Assembly: GCA_039935015.1 (NCBI GenBank)
Contig: JBDTLC010000021.1
Coordinates: 1-12,732 of the forward strand
Length of the DNA stretch: 12,732 nt
DNA from: Paralcaligenes sp039935015
GTDB taxonomy: Bacteria > Pseudomonadota > Gammaproteobacteria > Burkholderiales > Burkholderiaceae_B
Direction of reading: 5' to 3'
Part shown: positions 1 through 6,815 of the stretch, piece after piece
Layout of the letters: each line of letters starts with the position of its first letter
How positions within the stretch are numbered: position 1 is the stretch's first letter
Notes under the pieces: model-generated
The model's input: only the letters and a program-made list of their open reading frames with translations
Told to the model about the DNA's origin: nothing
Databases searched by the model: none
Position numbers and translations under genes: made by a program

Positions 1-642
1 GCCTGGGGCTTTGGTCCAAGTAAAGGGCTGACAAACGGGCAGCAAATCGGTGCATTAAAGGCTCAGATCCACCGGCCTGCCACGGACGTTCTGGAGATCA
101 AGCCCGCGCAGCATCAGGTTCGCAAGCTGGCGGCTATTACACTGGACCTCTCGGGTATTGCTAAAGGCTACGGGGTAGATCAACTGGCCAGCTGCCTTGA
201 CAGCTTTGGAATCACCCGCTATCTGGTGGGTATCGACGGCGAAATGCGCTCACGTGGCGAGAAACCCGACGGCCAGTCTTGGGTTATTGCCATCGAAAAG
301 CCTCTGCGTAATATACGCGAAGTCATGGGCGTGATGGAGCTCAGCGATGCCGCCATTGCAACTTCGGGCGACTATCGAAATTGGGTTGAGTATCAGGGCA
401 CATCTTACTCTCACACAATAGACGGTACCTTGCAGGAGCCATCATCCAATCGGCTCGCCGCAGTGACCGTTGTCGCAACGAGCTGCATGCTGGCCGACGC
501 CTGGGCGACTGCCTTGTTGGTTCTTGGCGAAAAAGCGGGAGTCGATTTGACCCAAAAGCGCGGTATGGATGCACTGTTCGTGTTGCATGACGGCGATGAT
601 TTTCTACAAATTTCTATCACTGCTGGACAAATTGCGCACTAG
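1..642 (+). CDS. apbE: FAD:protein FMN transferase (ApbE family), 3' part
   Basis: The frame is open from the first base, so the true start lies upstream. ApbE enzymes use FAD to attach FMN covalently to Thr or Ser of flavoproteins, usually in the periplasm, and need Mg2+. The visible 213 residues carry the family hallmarks in order: a DLSGIAKGYGVD block (about residues 50-61), a GIDGEMRSRGEKPDG block (about 76-90), AIATSGDYRNW (about 118-128), SHTID (about 137-141) and the C-terminal VTVVATSCMLADAWATALLVLG helix region. The family normally has HTIDP followed by a TG pair; here SHTID is followed by GTLQEP, so proline and glycine positions of that metal-site loop are changed. The protein ends soon after the last expected helix, so the C-terminus looks complete. 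The partner flavoprotein is not in the window. Family assignment is firm; the target protein is unknown. Confidence 0.9.
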   Translation, partial: AWGFGPSKGLTNGQQIGALKAQIHRPATDVLEIKPAQHQVRKLAAITLDLSGIAKGYGVDQLASCLDSFGITRYLVGIDGEMRSRGEKPDGQSWVIAIEKPLRNIREVMGVMELSDAAIATSGDYRNWVEYQGTSYSHTIDGTLQEPSSNRLAAVTVVATSCMLADAWATALLVLGEKAGVDLTQKRGMDALFVLHDGDDFLQISITAGQIAH

Positions 643-687
643 GTTCCTAGTTAGGCCATGCGTCAATCTATTGATCATCGTAGAAAT

Positions 688-707
688 CAGTGAACCAGCG
701 TTCACTG
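688..707. terminator. Hairpin between convergent apbE and VIT genes
   Basis: An 8-bp perfect stem, CAGTGAAC (688-695) and GTTCACTG (700-707), closes a four-base loop CAGC. It sits in the 105-base gap between two convergent genes, 46 bases after the apbE stop and 41 bases from the VIT stop. The following bases are only weakly T-rich on either strand (GAACTTTG on plus, ATTTCT on minus), so it is a plausible bidirectional terminator rather than a textbook one. Confidence 0.5.
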
Positions 708-747
708 GAACTTTGATGACATTTCCAACCTGGTTCCGAGCGGATCG

Positions 748-1437
748 TCAAACAGAAGCTCCGATGAGTGCACCAACTGTTGCGGTCAAGCCCATTGCTA
801 ACGCACCCCAGAACGAGACACGCAATACAGATGCGAGCACGGGGGCGCCGCCAGCGCGTGCAGCGAGAACACCCAAGAGTGCAAGGAATAGAAATGAGCT
901 AGCTGCCAGGCCCCACATAAGTACCCCATTGGGAAGCATTAAGACTACCAATAGTGGAAACGCAGCACCCGTAGCGAAAGTTCCAGCGGAGGCAAATGCC
1001 GCTTGAACAGGTTTCGCAGCCAGGGTATCGGATATGCCAAGCTCGTCTCTGGCGTGTGCACCAAGCGCATCGTGAGTCATGAGTTGGGTGGCAACACTTG
1101 ATGCCAACGATCTATCTAGGCCGCGTCGAACATAGATTGATACCAATTCCTCGTGCTCCTGATGGGGGCCCGTCGCTAATTCTTTACTTTCGCGAACCAG
1201 ATCTGCACGCTCCGTATCAGCTTGTGAGCTTACTGAGACATACTCACCAGCGGCCATTGACATCGCGCCTGATACGAGGCCGGCAACACCCGCAACAACA
1301 ATGGCCCCAGTACTAGCACCAGCCGCCGCCACACCTAATAAGAGGCTCGCGGTAGAAACAATTCCGTCGTTCGCTCCAAGAACGGCGGCGCGTAGCCAGC
1401 CTGTTCGATGCGTTCTATGTTGTTCGCTGTGTCTCAT
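748..1437 (-). CDS. VIT/CCC1 family (DUF125) iron/manganese transporter
   Basis: This 229-residue membrane protein belongs to the VIT1/CCC1 family, which moves Fe2+ or Mn2+ across membranes. The family core is plain: GWLRAAVLGANDGIVSTASLLLGVAAAGAS just after the N-terminus (first membrane helix), GLVSGAMSMAAGEYVSVSSQADTE (second helix running into the cytosolic metal-binding segment), a Glu-rich helical stretch (RESKELATGPHQEHEEL), then three C-terminal hydrophobic segments ending in TATVGALIGASV. I chose the ATG at 1437 because the length and short His/Arg-rich leader match the family and a GTGGA lies a few bases upstream. A GTG at 1476 would add 13 residues (242 in all) and cannot be excluded. 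The gene is monocistronic, converges on apbE, and has a promoter-like sequence plus a palindrome upstream. The metal is not decided by sequence alone. Confidence 0.9.
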   Translation of the reverse strand: MRHSEQHRTHRTGWLRAAVLGANDGIVSTASLLLGVAAAGASTGAIVVAGVAGLVSGAMSMAAGEYVSVSSQADTERADLVRESKELATGPHQEHEELVSIYVRRGLDRSLASSVATQLMTHDALGAHARDELGISDTLAAKPVQAAFASAGTFATGAAFPLLVVLMLPNGVLMWGLAASSFLFLALLGVLAARAGGAPVLASVLRVSFWGALAMGLTATVGALIGASV

Positions 1438-1501
1438 ATATTTCCACTGAATGTGCGGGTGGTGTTCATAGGGCACTTCCCAAACGACCGCCAGGTTGAT
1501 T

Positions 1502-1514
1502 GAAGCTATGCTTC
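1502..1514. promoter_or_regulatory. Palindrome GAAGC-TAT-GCTTC, possible operator of the VIT gene
   Basis: Perfect 5-bp arms around a three-base centre lie immediately downstream of the candidate -10 of the minus-strand VIT gene. Position suggests an operator. It does not match a Fur or MntR consensus that I can recognise, so the regulator is unknown. Confidence 0.3.
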
Positions 1515-1517
1515 GAG

Positions 1518-1545
1518 CTTATAGGCGCTTAGGAAAGAGAGTCAT
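1518..1545 (-). promoter_or_regulatory. Candidate sigma-70 promoter of the VIT gene
   Basis: On the minus strand, ATGACT (complement of 1540-1545) is followed after 16 bases by TATAAG (complement of 1518-1523). These match 4/6 and 5/6 of the sigma-70 -35 and -10 consensus. Transcription would begin about 70 bases upstream of the chosen ATG. A palindrome at 1502-1514 lies right over the predicted start point, which is where a repressor would bind. Confidence 0.4.
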
Positions 1546-1603
1546 GTGATAGATTCTTCAACTCATCGCCTCGAGATACAAGCTTAACGCTTAAATCTTT
1601 TCC

Positions 1604-1876
1604 TTGGTCGCCCTGGTTGAAGCTCAGGCTCATATTCAGTTTGGTATCGCGATCTTGCTGGTGATGCTGCCGCGGATGATTGCGGGTTGGCACGGCGTGA
1701 GTTCGCCGATCGTACCGCCACCACCGCTATGGCAAGATTGGCTTGCCCACTTGGTGCAATTTGTGCTGTACGTTTTATTGTTTGCCGTTTTGCTGCTCAG
1801 TATTGCCAACCGCTTGTGGTCGCCCGACGCCTGGAATTTCCTCGGCATCGAGCGCCCTCGCGATCCAGATCGCTAA
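1604..1876 (+). pseudogene. Cytochrome b561-like fragment
   Basis: This 90-residue frame opens at a TTG, with an in-frame stop (TAA, 1592-1594) just upstream, so no longer N-terminus exists. It contains two hydrophobic segments: IQFGIAILLVMLPRMIAGW (about residues 11-29) and WLAHLVQFVLYVLLFAVLLLSIANRLW (about 46-72). Their spacing and the intervening Pro-rich loop resemble helices 2 and 3 of bacterial cytochrome b561, a di-heme membrane electron carrier of about 180 residues. The N-terminal helix and the C-terminal helix are missing, and a His expected in the AHLxH-type motif is Gln. It is therefore best read as a decayed or truncated remnant. A short genuine two-helix membrane protein is the alternative. 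No good ribosome binding site is seen. Confidence 0.45.
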
Positions 1877-3059
1877 TTGCACTCGAACGACACTATGTGG
1901 ATCAGCGCACAGACTCCGCGTAATGTGTGGCGCATGCTTGTGCCTCCACTGCTAAATTGGATGGGCATCCGCAATGAACACTAATTCTTGGGTGTCGATG
2001 ACGCCACTTCGTTCCGATGTCAGGCCGGTAGATATAGATACATTAACGTTCGCGTCTGTCAGAGCTTACTCCCATAGCTTTGCGCTCTTTCTGTAGCTTC
2101 AGCCTTCGAGCACGACAACTTCGATATCACCCCGCTCAGCAAAATCGCTAGATCATGCAAGAATCCTTAGCGCAGGGCCGCTAGTCGTTGGCGTCGTTCT
2201 GGCTATCGGTATCAATGTCATTGTGTCGCACAATTGACGCGCCGACTTTGGACCAGCCCTGCAGGGGCCCCCGTTCTATTGCCCGTATAAATCGGTCACC
2301 ATGCCCCCTTGCGATCCTTCTGCTCGCTGTTCTTGTGTGGGCCCATTATTTCACGCTCTTCGACCTTTTCCCTGGACAAGTTTTCATCCCGCAAGGGGAC
2401 GGTTCTGGAGTAGTAGTGCTTGTGCAGCGTACCTACAATTCGCCCGGTATCGGGCGCGGCTGTCGCGTTGATCTTCATATGGGTTCCACTGAATGCCTGT
2501 TGGTATCAGTTTAGTTGTCACGCGCTCAGACTTTCGTTCGGTGGCCCACACAGCAGACAACAATAATTGGATCTTAGAGAGTGGCGTTGGCGACTCGGGG
2601 CTTCGGCTGTCCAGATAAATGGCATGGAGTTTTCGTCTTGATGAGCGGAGTCGTCGTGGAGGGCAGTTGGCAGCCCCGAGAATCCTAAGCAGCTCGCGTC
2701 TGCGCATAGGAGCCTGCCCATGAACGCTCAACGTTTTACTTGAGAATTCGAACAAAAAGACGTTCGACGAGTCACCGTGAGTGACTATTCCTCGGCCGAA
2801 GTGACCGTCCGAATGGACGGGTTGACTCACACGCGGCTTGATAAAATTGCGAATCTTTATCAACCAGCGTGAACTAGCCTCGGAGTAACCTCGCATGCTT
2901 CGCTAACGCTGTGCTGAAAAGAACATACGTGTACGCAACGAAGCATAAATCGTTTGCTTGATTAGTGCGATAGCGTACAGACAGTGTGGCCTTTTTCGAA
3001 CATCCTCTATCCTTAGTATCCTGCGTTTGTCGGATTGCGTATTTCAGATAGGGGCCATC
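1877..3059. other. Gene-poor region of about 1.2 kb
   Basis: I see no convincing gene here. The longest plus-strand frame (2188-2514, TTG start) has one hydrophobic stretch, about LAILLLAVLVWAHYF, then an unrecognised tail. The longest minus-strand frame (2384-2896) is basic and featureless and overlaps the first. A 31-residue GTG frame (2777-2872, ending LYQPA) has protein-like composition but no recognised family. An inverted repeat, ATGCTTCG (2895-2902) with CGAAGCAT (2939-2946), lies upstream of the next gene. The region may be decayed coding sequence, but I cannot name a parent gene. Confidence 0.5.
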
Positions 3060-3518
3060 ATGGGCAAGGAAAGTGAACACACATCAACGAGCACAGCAAT
3101 CCTGGCCACCAGGCAAGCTCGGATGTCTTTCCCCAACAAAAGTGCACTGAGCACTGAACCGAGAAACCCGTCGAATCCGACAAAGTGCCTTTCCGTGGTA
3201 GCTCCAGGAAGATATCCGCCTATGCTGTATGAAGGTGACGTGACGGCTTCTCAAGGCAGCACAATGTCCCATGATAGCTTCGGAGGTCGAGGGATCCGGA
3301 AACCTATGAGCCAACCTGGTATCGATAAAGTCGGCGATAAGTGCGAGCAGCAGGTCAGTGGCGCAAAAATTGCCTCGGACAACTTGACCGAAGACGAAAC
3401 ACTGACGTTGGAGGTTCATGCGTCCAAGTTGATCCAATTGACGCAGGAGCACTATGGCGTCTCACGAGATGTAGCTGAACGGCAAATAAACGGCTTCTTC
3501 GAGCGGCTCAGTAAGTAA
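3060..3518 (+). CDS. Hypothetical protein with CsbD-like C-terminal segment
   Basis: This 152-residue protein is not recognised as a whole. The ATG at 3060 is preceded by AGGGG at a suitable distance; an upstream frame extension to 2958 lacks such a signal. Residues 1 to about 105 are polar, rich in Ser, Thr, Pro and Gly, with no membrane segment, and look disordered. The last 45 residues, from LTEDETLTLEVHASKL to the end, form a predicted helix pair whose LIQLTQEHYGVSRDVAERQI block resembles the (K)LxGLxQxxYGxxxxxAExQ pattern of CsbD-like stress proteins. That resemblance is from memory and only covers the tail. A role in stress response is an inference. It is transcribed alone and converges on the collagen-like lipoprotein gene. 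Confidence 0.6.
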   Translation: MGKESEHTSTSTAILATRQARMSFPNKSALSTEPRNPSNPTKCLSVVAPGRYPPMLYEGDVTASQGSTMSHDSFGGRGIRKPMSQPGIDKVGDKCEQQVSGAKIASDNLTEDETLTLEVHASKLIQLTQEHYGVSRDVAERQINGFFERLSK

Positions 3519-3864
3519 GGCTAGCTGCCTCCCAAGAGCTGTGAAACGCTGCCGCATCCTAGATAACTTTTGCGGCGGTCCGTGTGGCCAGTTTGTGGTT
3601 CAGCGACCGATTTACGGCAAGATCACCGTCCGTCGCTCTTGGCCGAACTCATCATCTTTTGATGGTCACGAGTACAAAGTGTGGCCAGTGTAAGAGGTCG
3701 CCCCTGCGCGGCCCGTTCGAAGTGAACACCGTTGCCAATACTTGGGGAGTGTTTTTAGGGTTTGAACTCGACGAGGTCATCGCCGAGGCTACCGTATTAC
3801 GACGAAATGCATCGGAGAATTAACCCGCCGATTTTCTTTGGTAATCAAACGACTTCAGAGAACG
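3519..3864. other. Intergenic region between convergent genes
   Basis: An imperfect terminator candidate sits just after the upstream gene: GCCGCA (3551-3556) pairs with TGCGGC (3571-3576) across a 14-base loop, without a T-run. A second weak hairpin, ATCGG (3811-3815) with CCGAT (3828-3832), is followed by TTTCTTT on the plus strand. A 79-residue GTG frame at 3584-3823 has no recognisable domain or ribosome binding site and is not called. Confidence 0.4.
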
Positions 3865-4158
3865 CTACTTCACAATCACCGTCGTGCCTTCGCCACTGCC
3901 GGTGCTGCCCTTGCTGCCAGTGTTTCCTCTGGCGCCGGTGCTCCCCCTGGCGCCTGTGCCGCCAGTCGCGCCCGTGTCTCCTGTATTCCCAGTTGCGCCT
4001 TGGCCGCCAGTTGCGCCTGTATCGCCGGTGGCCCCGGTATATCCTGTGTTACCCGTATTACCTGTACTGCCCGTGGGGCCTTGAGGGCCGGCGGGGCCCG
4101 TACAAGCTCCTAATGCGAGCATGACTAGGGCTGCAAAAGCTAGATTTGAATATTTCAT
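3865..4158 (-). CDS. Short collagen-like lipoprotein
   Basis: This 97-residue protein has a lipoprotein signal peptide: Met-Lys start, hydrophobic core, and lipobox LGAC with the acylated Cys at residue 19. From Gly21 to Gly87 every third residue is Gly, giving 22 uninterrupted Gly-X-Y triplets, a collagen-like tract. Thr dominates the Y position (GNT, GAT, GDT), with GPA/GPQ/GPT at the start and GAR, GSK near the end. The tract is followed by a short tail ending TTVIVK. The mature protein is probably membrane-anchored and may form a trimeric rod. Asp at the -2/-3 sorting region after Cys is absent (Thr-Gly), which suggests outer-membrane sorting. The start is supported by AGGATGAG upstream of the ATG. 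Similar small proteins occur in Burkholderiales; no function is established that I know of. It is divergent from speF. Confidence 0.85.
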   Translation of the reverse strand: MKYSNLAFAALVMLALGACTGPAGPQGPTGSTGNTGNTGYTGATGDTGATGGQGATGNTGDTGATGGTGARGSTGARGNTGSKGSTGSGEGTTVIVK

Positions 4159-4284
4159 GATGACTCATCCTATTAGACTGACAGGAATCACCCACGTTAT
4201 TGTGAGTAATCCCCTCGAACTCGATCGGTAACCAGCAAAAATAACTAGCGTCTGTAGATCAGGTCATCGCTATTGCTGAAGCGG

Positions 4285-4297
4285 ATCGGCAGCCGAT
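4285..4297. promoter_or_regulatory. Palindrome ATCGGC-A-GCCGAT, possible operator
   Basis: Six-base perfect arms flank a single central base. It lies between two divergent genes, about 127 bases before the lipoprotein start and 335 before the speF start, so it could serve either. A loop of one base makes an RNA hairpin unlikely; a DNA-binding dimer is more plausible. No regulator is identified. Confidence 0.3.
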
Positions 4298-4425
4298 TTG
4301 CATACATCACGTCAGGGATGCCTGATTTCGGAGCGTCACTGTTCGTCTCAAGACTACGTGCCTGATGTCGTTATGTCCGTGCGCTAGCGCTCATAGCAGC
4401 CTCTTTCAGTAGAAACATTCCGGCG

Positions 4426-4454
4426 TTGCTAATCACTGCGGCCTCAGCTGAAAT
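4426..4454 (+). promoter_or_regulatory. Weak candidate promoter of speF
   Basis: TTGCTA (4426-4431), a 17-base spacer and TGAAAT (4449-4454) match 4/6 and 4/6 of the sigma-70 consensus. A start near 4461 would place the hairpin at 4477-4495 at the beginning of a leader of roughly 170 bases. The match is weak and other promoters are possible. Confidence 0.25.
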
Positions 4455-4476
4455 GCCATGCCGTGCTCTGTGCGCT

Positions 4477-4500
4477 ATCGCACCGACAGTGCGATCTTTT
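4477..4500 (+). promoter_or_regulatory. Attenuator-like hairpin in the speF leader
   Basis: A 7-bp perfect stem, ATCGCAC (4477-4483) and GTGCGAT (4489-4495), closes a five-base loop CGACA and is followed by CTTTT. The shape is that of a small intrinsic terminator, although the T-run is short. It lies 132 bases before the speF ATG, so it could act as an attenuator. It also overlaps a 20-codon ORF (4453-4515). Confidence 0.4.
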
Positions 4501-4631
4501 GCGACCATTCTTTAACATCTTTCAGTAGCGTGCGAAGTGTTTCCCGATTGGATGCTTTTAGTGGGAGGCCACCAGTCCAAGCCGACGCTCAATGTGGCTC
4601 TGAGGACCGAAGTAAGAGCAAGAGGAACAAA

Positions 4632-6812
4632 ATGGCCAATGTACCCGAAGGAAAAATTGCATTTAGTCGCGATATTCAGGAATATGTGCAGACCAAGCGA
4701 GAAACAGTGGCCGTTAGTGACACTAATTTCACTGATATCTCTGCAGTAGTTTTGTCGGAAATAGACATTAATACGGGCGCGCTCGATCGCATCCAAGCGC
4801 TAGGCTACGGCATCCCAATTTTCGCGGTGTCGGACGAAGATCCCAACACCACGCCAAAGATCAAAGGGCTCAACGGTGTCATAGCCCGCGAGGCGCTCAA
4901 CTCGGAATACTTTGGGCGTATGGTCGAGGTGGCGGCGAAAAAGTTCGATCTTGACGTCCTGCCGCCTTTTTTTCTCGCACTGACCCAGTATGAGCGTCAG
5001 GGTTATGCGCAGTTTGACTGCCCCGGTCACCAAGGTGGCCAATTCTTTCAACGCCATCCTGCTGGCCGCCGCTTTTATGATTTTTATGGCGAGAACATTT
5101 TTCGTACCGACCTTTGCAATGCCGACGTGGGGTTGGGTGACCTTCTCATCCACGACGGACCCGCGAAACAGGCCGAACTGCATGCCGCCAAGGTGTTTAA
5201 CGCAGACTACACTTATCTGGTGTTGAACGGCACCTCCACATCGAACAAAATTTGCCTGAATGCCGTCCTCACTCCCGGTGATTTGGTTCTGTTCGATCGT
5301 AATAATCATAAATCAGTGCATCACGGCGCTTTGTTCCTTTCACAGGCGACGCCTATTTATCTTGAGACTGCGCGCAATGCCTACGGCCTCATTGGAGGAA
5401 TAGACCAGCATTGTTTTGAGGAAAGCTATATCCGTGAGCGCGTTGCACGACTGGATCCGGACAGGGCGCGCGCCGAGCGCCCCATTCGAATGGCGGTTAT
5501 CCAGTTGGGCACCTACGATGGCACCATTTACAACGCCCGACAAGTCGTAGACCGGATCGGAAAGCTGTGTGACTATATTCTTTTTGATAGTGCCTGGGTC
5601 GGCTACGAGCAGTTCATCCCGATGATGTCCGACTGCTCACCATTGCTTCTGGACCTCACCGCGGATGACCCAGGAATTATCGTCACGCAAAGTGTGCACA
5701 AACAACAGGCAGGCTTCTCGCAAGCATCTCAAATTCATAAAAAAGACGCCCACTTGCTGGGTGAGGCGCGTTACGTCAACGATGACCGGTTTAACAATGC
5801 ATACATGATGCATTACTCTACAAGCCCGTTCTATCCCTTGTTTGCGTCCTTGGACGTGAACGCCAAAATGCATGCTGGCGGCAGCGGCGAAAAGCTGTGG
5901 GCTCATGCAATGCGAGTGGGCATCGAAGCTCGGAAAATGATTCTTGAGCAGTGCTCGATGATCAAACCGTTCGTGCCCAAGAACGTTCATGGCCGCCCTT
6001 GGAAAGATGCTCCGACCGATGAGATCATGCACGATCGCGCTTACTTTGCGTTTGACCCGGACGATGACTGGCACGGTTTCGAGGGCTATCAGAAAGGCCA
6101 GTATTTCGTTGATCCAAATAAGTTGCTTCTGACCACCCCTGGCCTTAAGCCTGAAACTTTTGAGTATGAGGATTTTGGTATCCCGGCCAACATCTTGGCG
6201 AACTATTTGCGAGACAACAATATTATCAATGAAAAAGCGGACCTGAACTCGATTCTTTTTCTAATAACGCCGGCCGAATTAATCACCAAGATGCAGAATC
6301 TTGTGGCAACGCTTATCCGCTTCGAGGAGGCCGTCGAGTCCAACGCGCCGTTGGCACGAGTGCTGCCTGGCATCTATGAACAGCACACAAATCGATACCA
6401 GGGATACACGATCCGCCAACTCTGTCAGGAGATGCACGACTTCTATAAAGAAAAGAACGTCAAGCAAATGCAAAAGGACTTATTCCGCGAGCGGAATTTT
6501 CCACCTGTACGGATGTCAGCCCATGAAGCGAACTGGGAATTTCAGCGCGGCAAAGTTGAACTGGTGCCGTTGTCCGAAATTGCTGGGTGCATATGCGCTG
6601 AAGGAGCGCTGCCTTACCCTCCCGGCATCATCTGTGTCGTGCCCGGAGAAGAGTGGACAGACCTCGCTCGTGATTATTTCCTGACCCTTGAAGAGGGAAT
6701 CAACAGTTTGCCCGGCTTCGCCCCCGAGCTGCAAGGCGTGCATTTGAAAACCGAGGCCAATGGGCGCATCCGTGCTTACGGCTATGTACTGAAGAACCAG
6801 GACAAGGGGTAG
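4632..6812 (+). CDS. speF: Inducible (biodegradative) ornithine decarboxylase
   Basis: This PLP enzyme converts L-ornithine to putrescine and CO2 in the cytoplasm, consuming a proton. Its 726 residues fit the prokaryotic fold-type I Orn/Lys/Arg decarboxylases (E. coli SpeF is about 730), and much of it matches SpeF as I recall it. An N-terminal wing domain (about 1-105) is followed by the PLP domain with FDCPGHQGG, LCNADVGLGDLLIH, VLNGTSTSNK, DRNNHKS, the cofactor Asp in DSAWVGYE (D319) and the Schiff-base Lys in SVHKQQAGFSQ (K357). The C-terminal domain has EGALPYPPGI and LLPGFAPEL-like blocks. I chose ATG 4632 because AGAGG precedes it and the N-terminus aligns with SpeF; the frame stays open up to an ATG at 4458, but those 58 residues look non-native. 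It is three bases from potE, hence one operon. Ornithine rather than lysine specificity follows from similarity and the potE partner. Confidence 0.95.
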   Translation: MANVPEGKIAFSRDIQEYVQTKRETVAVSDTNFTDISAVVLSEIDINTGALDRIQALGYGIPIFAVSDEDPNTTPKIKGLNGVIAREALNSEYFGRMVEVAAKKFDLDVLPPFFLALTQYERQGYAQFDCPGHQGGQFFQRHPAGRRFYDFYGENIFRTDLCNADVGLGDLLIHDGPAKQAELHAAKVFNADYTYLVLNGTSTSNKICLNAVLTPGDLVLFDRNNHKSVHHGALFLSQATPIYLETARNAYGLIGGIDQHCFEESYIRERVARLDPDRARAERPIRMAVIQLGTYDGTIYNARQVVDRIGKLCDYILFDSAWVGYEQFIPMMSDCSPLLLDLTADDPGIIVTQSVHKQQAGFSQASQIHKKDAHLLGEARYVNDDRFNNAYMMHYSTSPFYPLFASLDVNAKMHAGGSGEKLWAHAMRVGIEARKMILEQCSMIKPFVPKNVHGRPWKDAPTDEIMHDRAYFAFDPDDDWHGFEGYQKGQYFVDPNKLLLTTPGLKPETFEYEDFGIPANILANYLRDNNIINEKADLNSILFLITPAELITKMQNLVATLIRFEEAVESNAPLARVLPGIYEQHTNRYQGYTIRQLCQEMHDFYKEKNVKQMQKDLFRERNFPPVRMSAHEANWEFQRGKVELVPLSEIAGCICAEGALPYPPGIICVVPGEEWTDLARDYFLTLEEGINSLPGFAPELQGVHLKTEANGRIRAYGYVLKNQDKG

Positions 6813-6815
6813 AAC

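Larger units (their letters stand above)
4159..4631. other. Divergent intergenic region and speF leader
   Basis: The 473 bases between the lipoprotein gene and speF are unusually long and structured. They contain a 13-base palindrome (4285-4297), a 10-base perfect palindrome GCGCTAGCGC (4381-4390), two overlapping 15-codon ORFs (4318-4365 and 4365-4412, joined as TGATG), and a hairpin followed by CTTTT (4477-4500). Inducible ornithine decarboxylase genes in enterics have long leaders with a regulatory peptide; I searched for the SpeFL-like HIRR and FxFF motifs and did not find them. Confidence 0.5.

Noticed and set aside
569..1006. 145-residue plus-strand ORF antisense to the VIT gene
   Set aside because: Shadow of the well-supported VIT reading frame and of the apbE 3' end.
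2188..2514. 108-residue plus-strand ORF with one hydrophobic stretch
   Set aside because: TTG start without ribosome binding site, unrecognised sequence; kept only as part of the gene-poor region.
2384..2896. 170-residue minus-strand ORF
   Set aside because: Basic, low-complexity composition without domain or plausible start signal; likely chance.
3584..3823. 79-residue plus-strand ORF
   Set aside because: GTG start, no ribosome binding site, no recognised domain.
3865..4084. CRISPR or tandem DNA repeat
   Set aside because: The periodicity is the 9-base Gly-X-Y coding repeat, not direct repeats with spacers.
3762..4124. Plus-strand ORFs opposite the collagen-like gene (Pro/Val or Arg/Cys-rich repeats)
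   Set aside because: They are the complement of the Gly-X-Y coding repeat; the minus-strand gene has a signal peptide, lipobox and ribosome binding site.
4458..4631. N-terminal extension of the ornithine decarboxylase frame (58 residues)
   Set aside because: The family N-terminus aligns from the ATG at 4632, which has AGAGG upstream; the extension has no similarity to SpeF and covers the leader hairpin.
4200..4631. SpeFL-type ornithine-sensing leader peptide
   Set aside because: Short frames were read for HIRR and FxFF-like motifs and none was found; a different leader mechanism remains open.
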